Source of the DNA: Faeciplasma sp900553675
GTDB lineage: Bacteria > Bacillota > Clostridia > Oscillospirales > Ruminococcaceae
Assembly: GCA_958428235.1 (NCBI GenBank)
Contig: CAUAFG010000007.1
Location: 42,788-106,787, forward strand
Length of the DNA stretch: 64,000 nt
Direction: 5' to 3'
In this document: positions 25,160 to 34,435 of the stretch, in pieces
Position numbering within the stretch: the stretch's first letter is position 1
Layout: the number at the start of each line of letters is the position of its first letter
Position numbers and translations under genes: made by a program
Notes under the pieces: model-generated
Told to the model about the DNA's origin: nothing
The model's database searches: none
Seen by the model: only the letters and a program-made list of their open reading frames with translations

Positions 25160-26962
25160 TCACGAAAGCAGCTCGTCAAGCTCGTCGATAAGCTCGCCGA
25201 AGAGCTCAAGTGCGTCGTTTACAGGTTCGGGTGAGTTCATGTCAACTCCGGCTATCTTCAAAAGCGATATCGGGTCGGTGGAGCATCCGCTCGAAAGGAA
25301 CTTAAGATAGTCCTTTACAGCAGGCTCGCCCTCGCGCAGGATTCTTCTTGAAAGGGCAATAGCTGCCGAGAAGCCGGTTGCATACTGGAATACATAGAAA
25401 TCATAGTAGAAATGAGGAATACGCTCCCACTCGAAGTCGATTTCGCGGTCGATAACAACGTCATCGCCGTAATAATCGGCGTTGAGCTTGTGATAAAGGG
25501 CGCACAGGGCTTCGGCGGTAAGGCTTTCACCGCGCTCAGCCATCTCGTTAGTCAAAAGCTCAAATTCCGCGAACATTGTCTGGCGGTAAAGGGTGGTGCG
25601 GAACTGCTCCAAGAAGTAGTTTATAAGGTAAGCACGCTGACGCTTGTCGGTGGTCTTGCCTAAGAGATACTGCATCAGCAGAGCTTCGTTGCAGGTGGAG
25701 GCAACCTCGGCGACGAATATTACATAGTCGCTGTAGGCTACAGGCTGGTTCTTCATGGAAAGATAGGAGTGAAGCGAGTGACCCATCTCGTGAACGATGG
25801 TAAACTCAGAATCCAGCGTGTCCTTCTGGTTGAGCAATACATAGGGGTGAGGTCTTGCGCCGGCTGAGTATGCGCCCGAACGCTTGCCCTCGTTTTCATA
25901 AACGTCTATCCAGCGGTTTTCAAAGCCCTCGCGGAGCATGGCAACGTAGTCGTCTCCCAGAACCTGCATGGCTTCAAGGATTTCCTTTTTAGCGTCCTCA
26001 TAGCTTACCTTTACATTTGCGTCGGGGACAAGCGAGGTGTAAATATCGTACATATGAAGCTCGTCAACTCCAAGAAGCTTTTTGCGCAGGCGCATATACT
26101 TGTGCATATAGCCAAAGTTGGTGTGAACAGCGTCAATCAGGTTGTGGTAAACCGATGTCGGAACTTCGTTTCCGGAAAGTGCAGCTTCGAGATTGGAGGA
26201 GTATTTTCTCACGGTGCTGTTTAAAATTCTTGCCTTTACCTCGCCATTGTAGAGGGCTGCAAGGGTGTTTTTGTAGCTTTCATAGGTGTGATAAAGCTTT
26301 TCAAACGCCTGCTTTCTGATAGCGCGGTTTTCGTTTTCCATATATGGGATAAACGAGCCGTTGGTAAGCGGGGTCTTGCTGCCGTCTTCCCACTCGATGT
26401 CGGGGAACTTTATGTCTGCGCTCTCAAAGGTGCTGTATGCGTTGGAGGCAGTGCCGGTTATTCTTCCGACCTGAGCGAGTATTGCTTCCTCCTTATCCGA
26501 AAGGATATGAGCCTTTCTTGCGCGGAGTCTGTTTATAGCCACTCTGTAAAGCTCCAGATCGGGTTCTTCCTTGTAGAAACGCTCGACCGTTTCGTCATCG
26601 GCGGCAAGGATTTCGGGGGTGGCAAAGGAGGAAGCCGAAGCGATAGAAACATACAGCGTGCGCGCCTTATCGGAGTATTCCTGATACTTTGCAACGGTAG
26701 AATCCTGATCGTTTTTCATCATGGCATAGCCGTGGAAGCTTCTTAGCTTTAAGCTAAGCTCGTCGTCGAGGCGCATAAAGTCAAGAAGGGTCTTGGCACT
26801 ATCCATAAGGTGACCTTGGAAAGCCTGAAGCTTGGGGATATAGCCCTGAAGCGTAACAAGCTCGGCTTCCCACGCTTCGTCGGTTTCGTAGAGGTCGGCA
26901 AGGTTCCAGGTGTTTTCCTCTGCAACCTCACTGCGCTTTAATATTTTTACATTTTCAGACAT
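25160..26962 (-). CDS. pepF: Oligoendopeptidase F (M3 family)
   Basis: 600 residues, typical for PepF. Zinc motif TIVHEMGHSLHSYLS (HExxH) near residue 385 with the downstream Glu in FVAEVASTCNEALL, plus the N-terminal M3 helices. Hydrolyses peptides of roughly 7-17 residues in the cytoplasm. GGAGGAAATATC precedes ATG 26962; an upstream in-frame start (27070) has no SD. An imperfect 125-bp cruciform lies between it and the GNAT gene. Confidence 0.95.
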   Translation of the reverse strand: MSENVKILKRSEVAEENTWNLADLYETDEAWEAELVTLQGYIPKLQAFQGHLMDSAKTLLDFMRLDDELSLKLRSFHGYAMMKNDQDSTVAKYQEYSDKARTLYVSIASASSFATPEILAADDETVERFYKEEPDLELYRVAINRLRARKAHILSDKEEAILAQVGRITGTASNAYSTFESADIKFPDIEWEDGSKTPLTNGSFIPYMENENRAIRKQAFEKLYHTYESYKNTLAALYNGEVKARILNSTVRKYSSNLEAALSGNEVPTSVYHNLIDAVHTNFGYMHKYMRLRKKLLGVDELHMYDIYTSLVPDANVKVSYEDAKKEILEAMQVLGDDYVAMLREGFENRWIDVYENEGKRSGAYSAGARPHPYVLLNQKDTLDSEFTIVHEMGHSLHSYLSMKNQPVAYSDYVIFVAEVASTCNEALLMQYLLGKTTDKRQRAYLINYFLEQFRTTLYRQTMFAEFELLTNEMAERGESLTAEALCALYHKLNADYYGDDVVIDREIDFEWERIPHFYYDFYVFQYATGFSAAIALSRRILREGEPAVKDYLKFLSSGCSTDPISLLKIAGVDMNSPEPVNDALELFGELIDELDELLS

Positions 26963-27027
26963 GATATTTCCTCCGTATAGAAAAATTTGATTTAATTTTA
27001 ACATATTATTTTGGGTTTGTAAATAGT

Positions 27028-27155
27028 TATACTTATTTTCCGTTAAAAAGTGTCTGTAAAATCGCTGCAAAACCCATCGCCTAGCGGTTTTGTGGCGATT
27101 TTACGCGGGTTGCCAAAGCAACCCCTGTACACTTTTACGGAAAATTAGTATTACG
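27028..27155. repeat. Nested cruciform repeat between GNAT and pepF
   Basis: Outer arms ATTTTCCGTTAAAAAGTGT and ACACTTTTACGGAAAAT enclose TAAAATCGC-TGCAAAACC / GGTTTTGTGGCGATTTTA around a CATCGCCTAGC loop, plus GGGTTGCCAAAGCAACCC. The loop core CCATCG..TAG.G recurs in the hairpin at 60061-60107. No coding signal. Confidence 0.65.
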
Positions 27156-27203
27156 CAAAGAAAAAGCCGAAAGGCGGTATAATTACACCTTTCAGCCAAT
27201 CTC

Positions 27204-27605
27204 TTATCCCAAAAAATACATTGGTTTTGCCGTTTCTACTTTAACAAATCCACAGGTCTCATAAAACTTAATAGCGTCACTCTCTGCGATAAGGCATATC
27301 TTTTTGTAGTCCGCGTATCTCTCCTTAATCATCTCCATAAGCTTTCTGCCGATTCCATGCTTCTGGTAATCGGGGTCTACAAGCAGATAGTGGACGTATG
27401 CGGTGAGAACGCCGTCGTCCATCGCGCTTACAAGTCCAACAAGCTTTTCGCCGTCCCATGCGGTAAACACGGATTTATAATTTTTCATGGCAAGCGAGAG
27501 CTTTTCGGGGTACTTTCCCGACTCCCAGCCGATGGACAAAAACAGCCTTTCCAAAGCCTGCGGGGAAAGCTCCTGCGTGGAGGAATATGTAATTAAATCG
27601 CTCAT
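27204..27605 (-). CDS. GNAT family N-acetyltransferase
   Basis: 133 residues from ATG 27605 (AAAGGACTAAACATT before it). GNAT fold: VFTAWDGEKLVGLVSAMDDG, YVHYLLVDPDYQKHGIGRKL (acetyl-CoA loop Q-x2-G-I-G), IAESDAIKFYETCGFVKV. Substrate unknown. Lies 108 bp beyond the AAA ATPase gene on the same strand. Confidence 0.9.
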   Translation of the reverse strand: MSDLITYSSTQELSPQALERLFLSIGWESGKYPEKLSLAMKNYKSVFTAWDGEKLVGLVSAMDDGVLTAYVHYLLVDPDYQKHGIGRKLMEMIKERYADYKKICLIAESDAIKFYETCGFVKVETAKPMYFLG

Positions 27606-27713
27606 AATGTTTAGTCCTTTCTGAAAGTTTTTATAGTAATGGCGCACATGAGCAGTGCGCCATCCAGAGCGTGTTCACACTCTAATCATATTCGTATTCT
27701 GCAAGGCAAAGAA

Positions 27714-28904
27714 TCAGCTTTTTGCAAGAATACCGTCGATAAACTGCCTTGCAAGCCTTGCCGACCGTCCGCCGCGCTCCAAGGCGAAGCGTTCTGCCAG
27801 CAGCTCAAGCTCGTCATGCGGCATATCTATGCCAAACTGTGCCGCAAGCTTGCTGACGATATCCAAATAAGTCTTCTTGTCAGGCTTCTGGAAGGAGATG
27901 TGCAAACCGAATCTGTCCGAAAGGGAAATCATCTCCTGCATCGCGTCGTTGCGGTGAACCTCGTCGCCCTCCCTGTCCTCAAACCGCTCCTTAACGATGT
28001 GGCGGCGGTTGCTGGTTGCGTAGACTACAACGTTTCGCGATCTCGCCGAAACCGAGCCTTCAAGCACAGCCTTTAAGCCGTTGAAGTCGTCGTCGTCGCT
28101 CAAAAACGACAGATCGTCGATGAACAGTATGAATTTAAGCGGATTCAGGGCAAGGTCGTCCAGTATTTTCGGGATAACCGCCAGCTGATCCTTTCTCACC
28201 TCGATAATGCGCAGACCCTGCGAATAAAGCTCGTTCACAACCGCCTTTATGGTGGAGGACTTGCCTGTTCCGGCATCGCCGGTTAAAAGAATGTTCGCCG
28301 CCGGCTTGCCCTCAAGCAGGGCTTTGGTGTTGTCTATAATCTTGTTGCGCTGAAGCTCATAGTCAACAAGCTCGCTGATGCTGATTTTATCGGGATTGCG
28401 CACCGGCACTATCTCATTGCCCTCGATATAGAACATTCTGTTTGCGGCATATTTGCCGTAGCCGTATTTCGAGATGTTCTTAACGCGGTGGTCGTACATC
28501 TCGGCAAGGGCGATTTTTCGGGATTCAAACTGCGGAAGGCTGCCATCCCAACGCAAAGGCTCGCAAAGCTCCTGCGGTGTCAGAGACGCGATTCTTGCAA
28601 GAATGTCTATCTCCCGCGCGACGCTTTGCGCTATTACTCCGCTTGGCTTCTCGCCCGCTCCTATCGCCTTTACATATACGTTTTCGCTGGCAAAGGTTAT
28701 GCTTTCGATATGCGCGCTGAGGTCGCCGCCGTTTTCGGAATATAGCGCTGAGACAAACTCCGCATAGCTGTAAACCCGATACTCTTCTTCAAAGCATTCA
28801 AGATATCCGAGCAGTGCCGAAATAACCTTATCCGAAAGCACAGAGCGGAAAACTGCGAGCGATGAAAGCTCGGTTCTTAACTTATATAATTCTCTACTTG
28901 TCAT
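27714..28904 (-). CDS. DUF815 AAA+ ATPase
   Basis: 396 residues from ATG 28904, one base after the ilvD stop. Walker A LLTGDAGTGKSSTIKAV, Walker B FILFIDDLSF, sensor NVVVYATSNRRHIVKERF and C-terminal lid RSARLARQFID. This is the DUF815/COG2607 family of ATPases with an N-terminal helical domain; cellular role unresolved. Coupling to ilvD by position suggests co-translation at the end of the branched-chain operon, although a functional link is not evident. Confidence 0.85.
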   Translation of the reverse strand: MTSRELYKLRTELSSLAVFRSVLSDKVISALLGYLECFEEEYRVYSYAEFVSALYSENGGDLSAHIESITFASENVYVKAIGAGEKPSGVIAQSVAREIDILARIASLTPQELCEPLRWDGSLPQFESRKIALAEMYDHRVKNISKYGYGKYAANRMFYIEGNEIVPVRNPDKISISELVDYELQRNKIIDNTKALLEGKPAANILLTGDAGTGKSSTIKAVVNELYSQGLRIIEVRKDQLAVIPKILDDLALNPLKFILFIDDLSFLSDDDDFNGLKAVLEGSVSARSRNVVVYATSNRRHIVKERFEDREGDEVHRNDAMQEMISLSDRFGLHISFQKPDKKTYLDIVSKLAAQFGIDMPHDELELLAERFALERGGRSARLARQFIDGILAKS

Positions 28905-28905
28905 A

Positions 28906-30561
28906 TCAGTTGAGTATCGCTCCGTATGCGCCGCCCGAAACCAGCTTGGCATAGCGCTTTAGGTAGCCGCTGAGTTCCTTCTGCTTGGGCTTGAAGTTGG
29001 CAAGACGCTTGTCGATAATCTCCTGCGGAACCTTAAGCTCGATGGTGTTTGCGGGGATATCTATGCGGATGATGTCGCCCTCTTCAACTATGCCGATAAG
29101 TCCGCCCGAAGCTGCTTCGGGGGTGATGTGTCCTACGCATGCGCCTCTTGTCGCGCCGCTGAATCTGCCGTCGGTAATGAGTGCTACACTGTTGCCAAGA
29201 CCCATGCCCATGATCGCCGAGGTGGGATTGAGCATCTCTCTCATGCCGGGACCGCCCTTGGGACCCTCGTAGCGGATAACAACAACATCTCCGGGCTTTA
29301 TGCTTCCCGCGTTGATAGCCGCCTGAGCGTCCTCCTCGCTGTCGTAAACTCGTGCAGGACCCTCGTGAACAAGCATTTCGGGAGCGACCGCCGAGCGCTT
29401 TACAACGCTTCCTTCGGGCGCAAGATTGCCCCGCAGCACCGCAATTCCGCCGGTCTCGCTGAACGGGTTGTCAATCGAGCGTATTACAGATGTATTCAGA
29501 TTCGGGCAGGCGGCAATGTTCTCGCCGATGGTCTTGCCGGTGACTGTCATGCACTCGCCGTGAATTAGGTTCTTCTTGGAAAGCTCGTTCATAACGGCGT
29601 AGACTCCGCCCGCCTCGTTGAGATCCTCAACATAGGTCTTACCCGCAGGGGCTAAGTGGCAAAGATTCGGAGTGACAGCGCTTATCTCGTTGGCAATGTC
29701 GAGGTTGATTTCTATTCCGCACTCGTGCGCAATGGCAGGGAGATGAAGCATACTGTTGGTCGAACAGCCGATAGCCATGTCAACCGTGAGAGCGTTCATA
29801 AATGCTTCGCGGGTCATGATGTCGCGCGGGCGGATACCCTTCTTAACCATATCCATAACCGCCATACCCGCCTTTTTGGCAAGAATTATTCTGTCGGAAT
29901 AAACAGCGGGGATGGTGCCGTTTCCGGCAAGACCCATGCCCAAAGCCTCGGTAAGGCAGTTCATGGAGTTGGCGGTGTACATTCCGGAGCAGGAGCCGCA
30001 GGTGGGGCAGGTTCTGCACTCGAAATCACGGAGCTTATCCTCGTCGATGAGTCCGGCGTTAAACTTGCCGACAGCCTCGGATATGGTGGAAAAGCTTGCC
30101 CGCTCGCCGTCGATGTGTCCGGCAAGCATGGGTCCCCCGCTTACAAAAACGGTGGGGATGTTAAGCCGAGCCGCAGCCATCAAAAGTCCCGGGACGTTCT
30201 TGTCGCAGTTTGGAACCATAACAAGCCCGTCAAAGCCGTGAGCCATTGCCATAGCCTCGGTGGAATCGGCAATAAGGTCGCGGGTGACAAGAGAATACTT
30301 CATTCCCACGTGTCCCATTGCAATGCCGTCGCAAACGGCGATAGCGGGAAAGACTATGGGAGTGCCTCCAGCCATAGCAACACCTGTTCTTACCGCTTCG
30401 ACAATCTTGTCGATGTTCATGTGACCGGGTACGATTTCATTGTATGAGCTTACAATGCCTATAAGCGGACGATTGATTTCCTCGTCGGTAAGACCTAAGG
30501 CATGGTATAACGCACGGTGAGGAGCATTCTGCGCTCCGCACTTAATTGCATCGCTTTTCAT
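28906..30561 (-). CDS. ilvD: Dihydroxy-acid dehydratase
   Basis: 551 residues, full length. Dehydrates 2,3-dihydroxy acids to the 2-keto acids of valine and isoleucine with an Fe-S cluster. Cluster ligands visible in VPNCDKNVPG and CRTCPTCGSCSGMYTANSMN; catalytic C-terminal TDGRFSGATRG. GGAAAGGATGATAAC precedes the ATG. It is last of the ilv/leu genes on this strand and is separated from ilvC by a 586-bp repeat block with terminator-like hairpins. Confidence 0.97.
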   Translation of the reverse strand: MKSDAIKCGAQNAPHRALYHALGLTDEEINRPLIGIVSSYNEIVPGHMNIDKIVEAVRTGVAMAGGTPIVFPAIAVCDGIAMGHVGMKYSLVTRDLIADSTEAMAMAHGFDGLVMVPNCDKNVPGLLMAAARLNIPTVFVSGGPMLAGHIDGERASFSTISEAVGKFNAGLIDEDKLRDFECRTCPTCGSCSGMYTANSMNCLTEALGMGLAGNGTIPAVYSDRIILAKKAGMAVMDMVKKGIRPRDIMTREAFMNALTVDMAIGCSTNSMLHLPAIAHECGIEINLDIANEISAVTPNLCHLAPAGKTYVEDLNEAGGVYAVMNELSKKNLIHGECMTVTGKTIGENIAACPNLNTSVIRSIDNPFSETGGIAVLRGNLAPEGSVVKRSAVAPEMLVHEGPARVYDSEEDAQAAINAGSIKPGDVVVIRYEGPKGGPGMREMLNPTSAIMGMGLGNSVALITDGRFSGATRGACVGHITPEAASGGLIGIVEEGDIIRIDIPANTIELKVPQEIIDKRLANFKPKQKELSGYLKRYAKLVSGGAYGAILN

Positions 30562-30626
30562 GTTATCATCCTTTCCAATAAAATATCACAAACTTTCAAA
30601 AACAAAAAACTAAAAGCTTTCCGCCC

Positions 30627-31010
30627 GCCCTTTCTCGAAAGGGTGGCAGGGTCGAGGGGCAGCGCCCTCGCAGGGTCTTGGGGCAGCGCCCTCCTCCTAA
30701 ACAAAAGTTGGGCGTTTCCGTCCGACAATTGCAGACAATTGCGTGAAATATTCAAAAGCCTTTAATACTAACAGATGAAGTGCTAACGACGGAGGAAACG
30801 CGATGTGCGGCGGCAAACAAAAGTACGACGATTACAAATGATATGCCGCCGTCTCCCCGCAGGGAGCGAAACTCCCAGCGAAGCGAAACGCAGGATGGGT
30901 AGTTTAAAAACAGTCCGGTGGACTGTTTTTTCGTAGGGAAACCCTCGTCGGGGGTTTCCCTATGGGCGTGCGGAGCACGTCCATCCCTGCACAAACTATC
31001 CCATACAACA
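30627..31010. repeat. Dispersed hairpin repeat R1, copy A (interrupted by R2)
   Basis: R1 has a left part (GGTGGCAGGGTCGAGGGGCAG with short inverted repeats) and a right part (CTCCCCGCAGGGAGCGAAA, AAAAACAGTCC-GGT-GGACTGTTTTTT at 30906-30931, CTCGTCGGGGGTTTCCCTATG, GTGCGGAGCACGTCCATCCC). Copies B (35602-35845) and C (42347-42775) share both parts. Here a ~150-bp element (30703-30850) splits them. The AAAAACAGTCC hairpin can terminate either strand. Reading frames over R1 give spurious 'HRETPDEG' peptides. Confidence 0.8.
30703..30850 (+). mobile_element. Small nested element R2, copy A
   Basis: About 148 bp. Left end AAAAGTTGGGCGTTTCCGTCC; then ATTGCAGACAATTGC; right part GACGGAGGAAACGCGATG-, AAACAAAAGTACGACGATTA and terminal GCCGCC, pairing with GGCGGC. 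Its two ends (GCGTTTCCGTC and GACGGAGGAAACGC) are imperfect inverted repeats, as in MITEs. It contains a start codon with a perfect SD but the frame (MCGGKQKYDDYK) stops at once. Lies inside R1 copy A. Confidence 0.6.
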
Positions 31011-31147
31011 AACTATGATATATAGCCGCACTTCCCTATCAAATTGAACAACCATCTATCAAAAGCCCAAAATATACAGAAATCCGCCCCGCAGACGAAA
31101 ACCGCCCGTGAAGCGGACTCCACTAACTCAAAATCAATTTCCGATTA

Positions 31148-32164
31148 TCAGTTGTTGATCAGCTTGTCCTCGCCGTTCCAAGCGTAAAGCTTTCTGATAT
31201 CCTCACCGACGATCTCGCTGGGATGCTCGCTTGCAAGCTTTCTCATAGCGTTGAAGTGAACCTGTGCGCCAGCGTCGGACATGTCAAGCAGGAACTCTTT
31301 GGCAAAGGTGCCGTCCTGAATGTCCTTCAAAATCTTGCGCATGGTCTTCTTGGTTTCCTCGGTGATTATCTTGGGACCGGTGATGTAGTCGCCGTACTCG
31401 GCAGTGTTGGAAATGGAGTATCTCATTCCCTTAAAGCCTGACTGGTAGATAAGGTCAACTATAAGCTTCATCTCGTGGATGCACTCGAAGTATGCGTTTC
31501 TGGGGTCGTATCCAGCCTCAACAAGAGTCTCAAAGCCTGCCTGCATAAGTGCGCATACGCCGCCGCACAAAACTGCCTGCTCGCCGAAGAGGTCGGTTTC
31601 GGTTTCGGTGCGGAAGGTGGTTTCCAAAACGCCCGCTCTTGCGCCGCCGATGCCCAGAGCGTAGGCAAGTCCGATGTCCCAAGCGTCGCCGGTGGCATCC
31701 TGCTCAACGGCTATAAGGCAGGGAACACCCTTGCCCGCCTGATACTCGCTTCTTACGGTGTGACCGGGTCCCTTGGGGGCGATCATGATGACGTTGACAT
31801 TCTTAGGCGGCTTGATGCATCCGAAGTGGATGTTAAAGCCGTGTGCAAATGCCAGGGTCTTGCCCTCGGTGAGGTTCGGCTCGATGGATTCCTTGTAAAG
31901 CTTAGCCTGCTTTTCGTCGTTGATTAAAATCATGATGACGTCGGCAATCTTGGCAGCTTCAAAGGAGGTCATAACCTTCAAGCCCTGAGCCTCAGCCTTA
32001 GCCCAGCTCTTGGAGCCTTCATACAAACCTACAACAACATTAACTCCGCTGTCCTTGAGGTTAAGCGCATGAGCGTGTCCCTGTGAACCGTAACCAATGA
32101 TTGCTACTGTTTTGCCCGCGAGCTTTGAAAGGTCGCAGTCCTGCTGATAGAAAATTCTTGCCAT
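31148..32164 (-). CDS. ilvC: Ketol-acid reductoisomerase
   Basis: 338 residues, class I length. NADPH motif VAIIGYGSQGHAHALNLKDSG, APKGPGHTVRSEY, and the C-terminal knotted domain with ECIHEMKLIVDLIYQSG carrying metal-binding Glu/Asp. Second step of valine/isoleucine synthesis. AAAAAGGAGATAATTATT precedes ATG 32164. Follows ilvN by 26 bp; the R1/R2 repeat block lies downstream. Confidence 0.97.
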   Translation of the reverse strand: MARIFYQQDCDLSKLAGKTVAIIGYGSQGHAHALNLKDSGVNVVVGLYEGSKSWAKAEAQGLKVMTSFEAAKIADVIMILINDEKQAKLYKESIEPNLTEGKTLAFAHGFNIHFGCIKPPKNVNVIMIAPKGPGHTVRSEYQAGKGVPCLIAVEQDATGDAWDIGLAYALGIGGARAGVLETTFRTETETDLFGEQAVLCGGVCALMQAGFETLVEAGYDPRNAYFECIHEMKLIVDLIYQSGFKGMRYSISNTAEYGDYITGPKIITEETKKTMRKILKDIQDGTFAKEFLLDMSDAGAQVHFNAMRKLASEHPSEIVGEDIRKLYAWNGEDKLINN

Positions 32165-32190
32165 AATAATTATCTCCTTTTTATATAGTG

Positions 32191-32697
32191 TTAATAATTG
32201 GTAACCTTTCTTATAGTAGAGCTGCCGCGCTCGAGGGATATTATTCCGGTGCGGCAAATCTCTAATATCTTGTAATCCTTCATCAGATTTACAAAATCGT
32301 CTATCCGCCTTGTGTCGGCGGTGAGCTGTAGAATGATGGAGTTGCGCGAGTAATCAACCGTCTTCGCTCCGAACGCCTGCGAAGCCGCAAGGATTTCATC
32401 CCGCGTTTCGGGGTCGTTTTCGAGCTTTATAAGCATAAGCTCGGCAGTAACCGATTCCTCGCTCTTAAGCTCGCTTATTGAGCAGACGTCGGGCAGCTTG
32501 TAAAGCTGGTTTATAAGCTGCTGCTTGTTAACCTCCTCGCCCTCGAACAGCACCGTGATACGTGAAAGCTCGGGCGATTCGGTTTCGCTGACGGTCAGCG
32601 CGCCTATGTTGAACTGGCGGCGTCTGAACATACTTGTAACGCGGTTTAAAACGCCGAACTGGTTTTTAACGAGTACCGCAACCGTGTATCTTTGCAT
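32191..32697 (-). CDS. ilvN: Acetolactate synthase regulatory (small) subunit
   Basis: 168 residues. N-terminal ACT domain RYTVAVLVKNQFGVLNRVTS, RRQFNIGALTVSETE, and second ACT-like half; binds valine to inhibit the large subunit. ATG 32697 is chosen: AAGGTGG lies 9 nt before it, while an in-frame GTG at 32706 would overlap ilvB. The ilvB stop (TGA 32701-32699) is immediately upstream, so the two subunits are translationally coupled. Confidence 0.95.
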   Translation of the reverse strand: MQRYTVAVLVKNQFGVLNRVTSMFRRRQFNIGALTVSETESPELSRITVLFEGEEVNKQQLINQLYKLPDVCSISELKSEESVTAELMLIKLENDPETRDEILAASQAFGAKTVDYSRNSIILQLTADTRRIDDFVNLMKDYKILEICRTGIISLERGSSTIRKVTNY

Positions 32698-32698
32698 A

Positions 32699-34366
32699 TC
32701 AGTCACCCACCTTAACTATAATATCGTCCATCGAGCCGCCGGGAGGAAGCATGGGCAGAACCATCTCGTCCTTGTCTATCCGGCAGTCTATCAGGTATGG
32801 AGAGCTTGCCGAGAAAGCCGTTTTCAGGGCGGAATCAAGCTCTTCAACCGTGTTAACGGTCACGCCGTCCGCACCAAAGGCTTTTGCAAGCGCAACAAAA
32901 TCGGTTTTTCTGTTGAGAACGGTGTTTGAGTAGTGCTTTTCAAAGAACAGCGTCTGCCACTGGCGAACCATTCCCAGAACGCCGTTGTTCATAAGCAGTA
33001 TGACAAGCGGAACGTTGTAGGTTACGGCTGTTGCAAGCTCGTTCAGGCACATTCCAAAGCTGCCGTCGCCGGTGATAAGGACGGTCTTTTCGCCGGTGCC
33101 GTAGGCAGAGCCGATTGCCGCGCCCATGCCGAAGCCCATTGTTCCCAAGCCGCCGCTTGAAATAAACCGCCTGCTTTTCTTAAAGACAAGCTCCTGCGCA
33201 GCCCACATCTGATGCTGACCTACGTCTGTCGCAACCGGTGTGTTCTCGCCAAGGTACTTATTCAGCGTCCTTATGGCGTTTTTGGGAGTCAGACCCTCGC
33301 GCTTGTCCTCGTGCCCGCGCTCTAATGCGCGCAGCCGCGCGATTTTTTCCCTCCACTCGGGGTGGGATACGCTTTTCAAAAGCGGTAAAAGCTTTTCAAG
33401 AGTCTTCTTGATGTCCCCGCGCAGACCAACGCTGTCGGCAGTGGTTTTGGAAAGCTCCGAGCCGTCTATATCTATGTGGACAATTCGCGATTTCGTGGCA
33501 AACTTGTGCCTGTTGCCGGTTGAGCGGTCGTTGAACCTGACGCCAAGAGCGATTATGCAGTCGGCATTGTGCATGGCTGTCGAACAGGCGTAATGACCGT
33601 GCATTCCCTGCATTCCCAAAAATCTGGGATGCTCGGTGGGAACTCCCGAAATGCCCATCATCGAGCAGCCTATCGGGGAGTCTATCTTATCTGCAAGAGC
33701 TAATACCTCCTCCTGCGCGCCGCTTGAAAGCATGCCGCCGCCGAAGTAGATAAACGGTCTTTCGCTGTCGTTGATGACCTCCGCCGCCTGAGCTATCCGC
33801 AAGTCCTTTGCGGACTGAGGCTCTGCCGGCTTTACCGGCGGCTGCGGGCGATACTCCCACAATGAAATCTGAACGTCCTTGGGAACATCGATAAGCACCG
33901 GTCCCGGGCGACCCGAGGTTGCAAGCTCGATAGCCTCCCTAATGGTGTCGGCGAGGTTTGCAACGTCCGAAACAAAGTAGTTGTGCTTGGTTATAGGCAG
34001 GGTGATACCGGTTATGTCAATCTCCTGAAAACTGTCGTAGCCAATCTGGGTGGTGGGGACGTTTCCGGTGATGGCTATAAGCGGAACGGAGTCCAGAAAA
34101 GCCGTTGCTATGCCGGTTACAAGATTTGTAGCACCCGGACCGGAGGTTGCAAATACAACTCCAGGCTTGCCGGTGGAACGGGCGTAACCGTCCGCCGCGT
34201 GAACCGCTCCCTGCTCGTGTGCTGTCAGGATATGCTCGATTTCGTCCTGATATTTATACAAAGAGTCGTAAACGTTGATTATCTGCCCGCCCGGGTATCC
34301 GAAAATAACCTTTACGCCCTGCTCAACAAGCGTCTTAACAATTATATCTGCGCCTGACAAGAGCAT
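32699..34366 (-). CDS. ilvB: Acetolactate synthase catalytic (large) subunit
   Basis: 555 residues. ThDP enzyme: N-terminal FGYPGGQIINVYDSLY with catalytic Glu in LTAHEQGAVHAADGYAR, SGPGATNLVTGIATA, FAD region, and C-terminal ThDP motif GDGSFGMCLNELATAVTYNVPLVILLMNN in outline (GDG...NN). Condenses pyruvate with pyruvate or 2-ketobutyrate. Coupled to ilvN downstream and 69 bp after leuB. Confidence 0.97.
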   Translation of the reverse strand: MLLSGADIIVKTLVEQGVKVIFGYPGGQIINVYDSLYKYQDEIEHILTAHEQGAVHAADGYARSTGKPGVVFATSGPGATNLVTGIATAFLDSVPLIAITGNVPTTQIGYDSFQEIDITGITLPITKHNYFVSDVANLADTIREAIELATSGRPGPVLIDVPKDVQISLWEYRPQPPVKPAEPQSAKDLRIAQAAEVINDSERPFIYFGGGMLSSGAQEEVLALADKIDSPIGCSMMGISGVPTEHPRFLGMQGMHGHYACSTAMHNADCIIALGVRFNDRSTGNRHKFATKSRIVHIDIDGSELSKTTADSVGLRGDIKKTLEKLLPLLKSVSHPEWREKIARLRALERGHEDKREGLTPKNAIRTLNKYLGENTPVATDVGQHQMWAAQELVFKKSRRFISSGGLGTMGFGMGAAIGSAYGTGEKTVLITGDGSFGMCLNELATAVTYNVPLVILLMNNGVLGMVRQWQTLFFEKHYSNTVLNRKTDFVALAKAFGADGVTVNTVEELDSALKTAFSASSPYLIDCRIDKDEMVLPMLPPGGSMDDIIVKVGD

Positions 34367-34435
34367 TGATTATCACTTCCTTGCAATAGTTAGTTTTGCG
34401 TAACAATGCGTCGCGCAACGTTACTCTTTGCCGCT

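Noticed and set aside
29656..30447. 263-codon plus-strand ORF
   Set aside because: Antisense shadow of ilvD, which has full conserved motifs.
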